Shown piece by piece: positions 63,519 through 64,000 of a DNA stretch of 64,000 nucleotides. The notes beneath the pieces were generated by a model, which was not told the origin of the DNA, did not search any database, and was given only the letters and a program-made list of their open reading frames with translations. The position numbers were made by a program, and so were the translations under genes. Position 1 is the first letter of the stretch. Every line of letters starts with the position of its first letter. Origin of the DNA: Flavobacterium pallidum (GTDB taxonomy: Bacteria; Bacteroidota; Bacteroidia; Flavobacteriales; Flavobacteriaceae); contig NZ_CP029187.1 in assembly GCF_003097535.1 (NCBI RefSeq), positions 868,001-932,000 of the forward strand, in the 5' to 3' direction.

Positions 63519-64000
63519 ATGATTCAGGACATTTTATTAGGCATTCCATTAGGCATTTTATTATGTTTCATGATAGGTCCTGTTTTTTTTGTATTGCTTG
63601 AAACCGCCGCCACCAAAGGATTCCGTGCTGCAATGGTTTTCGATTTGGGTGTCGTTACCGCTGATATTGTTTTCATTGCCGTCGCTTTTTTCAGCAGTTA
63701 CCGATTGATCAACAGGATTAAGGATGATCCCGCATTATACATTTTCGGCGGATTGATTATGGTGACTTATGGCATTATTTCGTACCTGAAATTAAAGAAG
63801 AATGCCAAAACAGAACCCGAAGAACCCGAACTCGAAATCATAAAGAAAAACTACGGAAGCCTTTATCTGAAAGGATTCCTGCTGAATTTCATCAACGTGG
63901 GCGTATTGGGTTTCTGGGTATTGGTCTTCATTACTTTCGGGCCTTCGTTGCAACTGGATTATTCCCGGATGTCCATATTTTTTGCCTCAGTAATAGGAAC
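63519..64000 (+). CDS. LysE family transporter (3' end beyond window)
   Basis: The frame opens at ATG 63519 and is open to the window edge, giving 160 residues. The N-terminus GIPLGILLCFMIGPVFFVLLETAATKGFRAA is the LysE family first helix with its GP pair, and two more helices and a loop (LKLKKNAKTEPEEPE) follow. The family exports amino acids or similar metabolites. About a quarter of the protein is probably missing. Confidence 0.88.
   Translation, partial: MIQDILLGIPLGILLCFMIGPVFFVLLETAATKGFRAAMVFDLGVVTADIVFIAVAFFSSYRLINRIKDDPALYIFGGLIMVTYGIISYLKLKKNAKTEPEEPELEIIKKNYGSLYLKGFLLNFINVGVLGFWVLVFITFGPSLQLDYSRMSIFFASVIG

Overview
The window looks like chromosomal DNA from a Flavobacterium-like member of the Bacteroidota. 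The signs are: promoters of the TAnnTTTG type; few Shine-Dalgarno sequences; an ATP synthase operon without atpD and atpC; a SprE/PorW-type lipoprotein of the gliding and type IX secretion machinery; and many protein families typical of Flavobacteriia (DUF4292, DUF5687, DUF4254, DUF6427, DUF6341). No rRNA, tRNA, CRISPR array, insertion sequence or phage gene was seen.

Layout. 1-5.2 kb: a leftward operon of a Wzx-like flippase, dUTPase, sugar-phosphate nucleotidyltransferase, TPR protein and DUF4292 lipoprotein (cut by the window edge). 5.3-7.4 kb: a rightward exported prolyl oligopeptidase. 7.5-12.6 kb: leftward atpB-E-F-H-A-G. 12.7-16.8 kb: sprE/porW, a bactofilin, AtpZ and a small membrane protein. 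17-20.9 kb: an ABC exporter pair and a padR operon with two related membrane proteins, one frameshifted. 21-28 kb: ferredoxin-type reductase, DUF3050 protein, GT9 and DUF4254 pair, upp, DUF6427, DUF6341 and purD.

28-52.6 kb is a large surface-polysaccharide locus. It has a CapK-like adenylate-forming enzyme, a polyprenyl-phosphate sugar transferase, UDP-glucuronate decarboxylase, WecB, several glycosyltransferases, two Wzy/WaaL-like proteins, a Wzx flippase, an FkbM-like protein, a 2OG-Fe(II) oxygenase, a GtrII-like protein with a GtrB-like GT2, WecE and a WecD-like acetyltransferase, RmlA, RmlC, RmlD and a Wzz-like protein. Together these imply UDP-xylose, UDP-ManNAc, dTDP-rhamnose and dTDP-Fuc4NAc as precursors. 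RmlB (needed for the last two) and WecC are not in the window.

50.9-59.9 kb holds a DUF6909-like protein with a nucleoside-phosphorylase signature, a CarboxypepD_reg, GH3 and M23 operon, tandem tatA genes, tex, an HTH membrane protein and rpiB. A 668-bp AT-rich gene-free interval (59898-60565) carries four TATCAACA words, two of them one base from the DnaA box. Left of it most genes run leftwards; right of it rnr, a DUF2807 gene and a LysE-family gene all run rightwards. It is a candidate replication origin and the most interesting non-coding segment here.

Several intergenic regions carry dispersed low-complexity or hairpin repeats, some running into gene ends.
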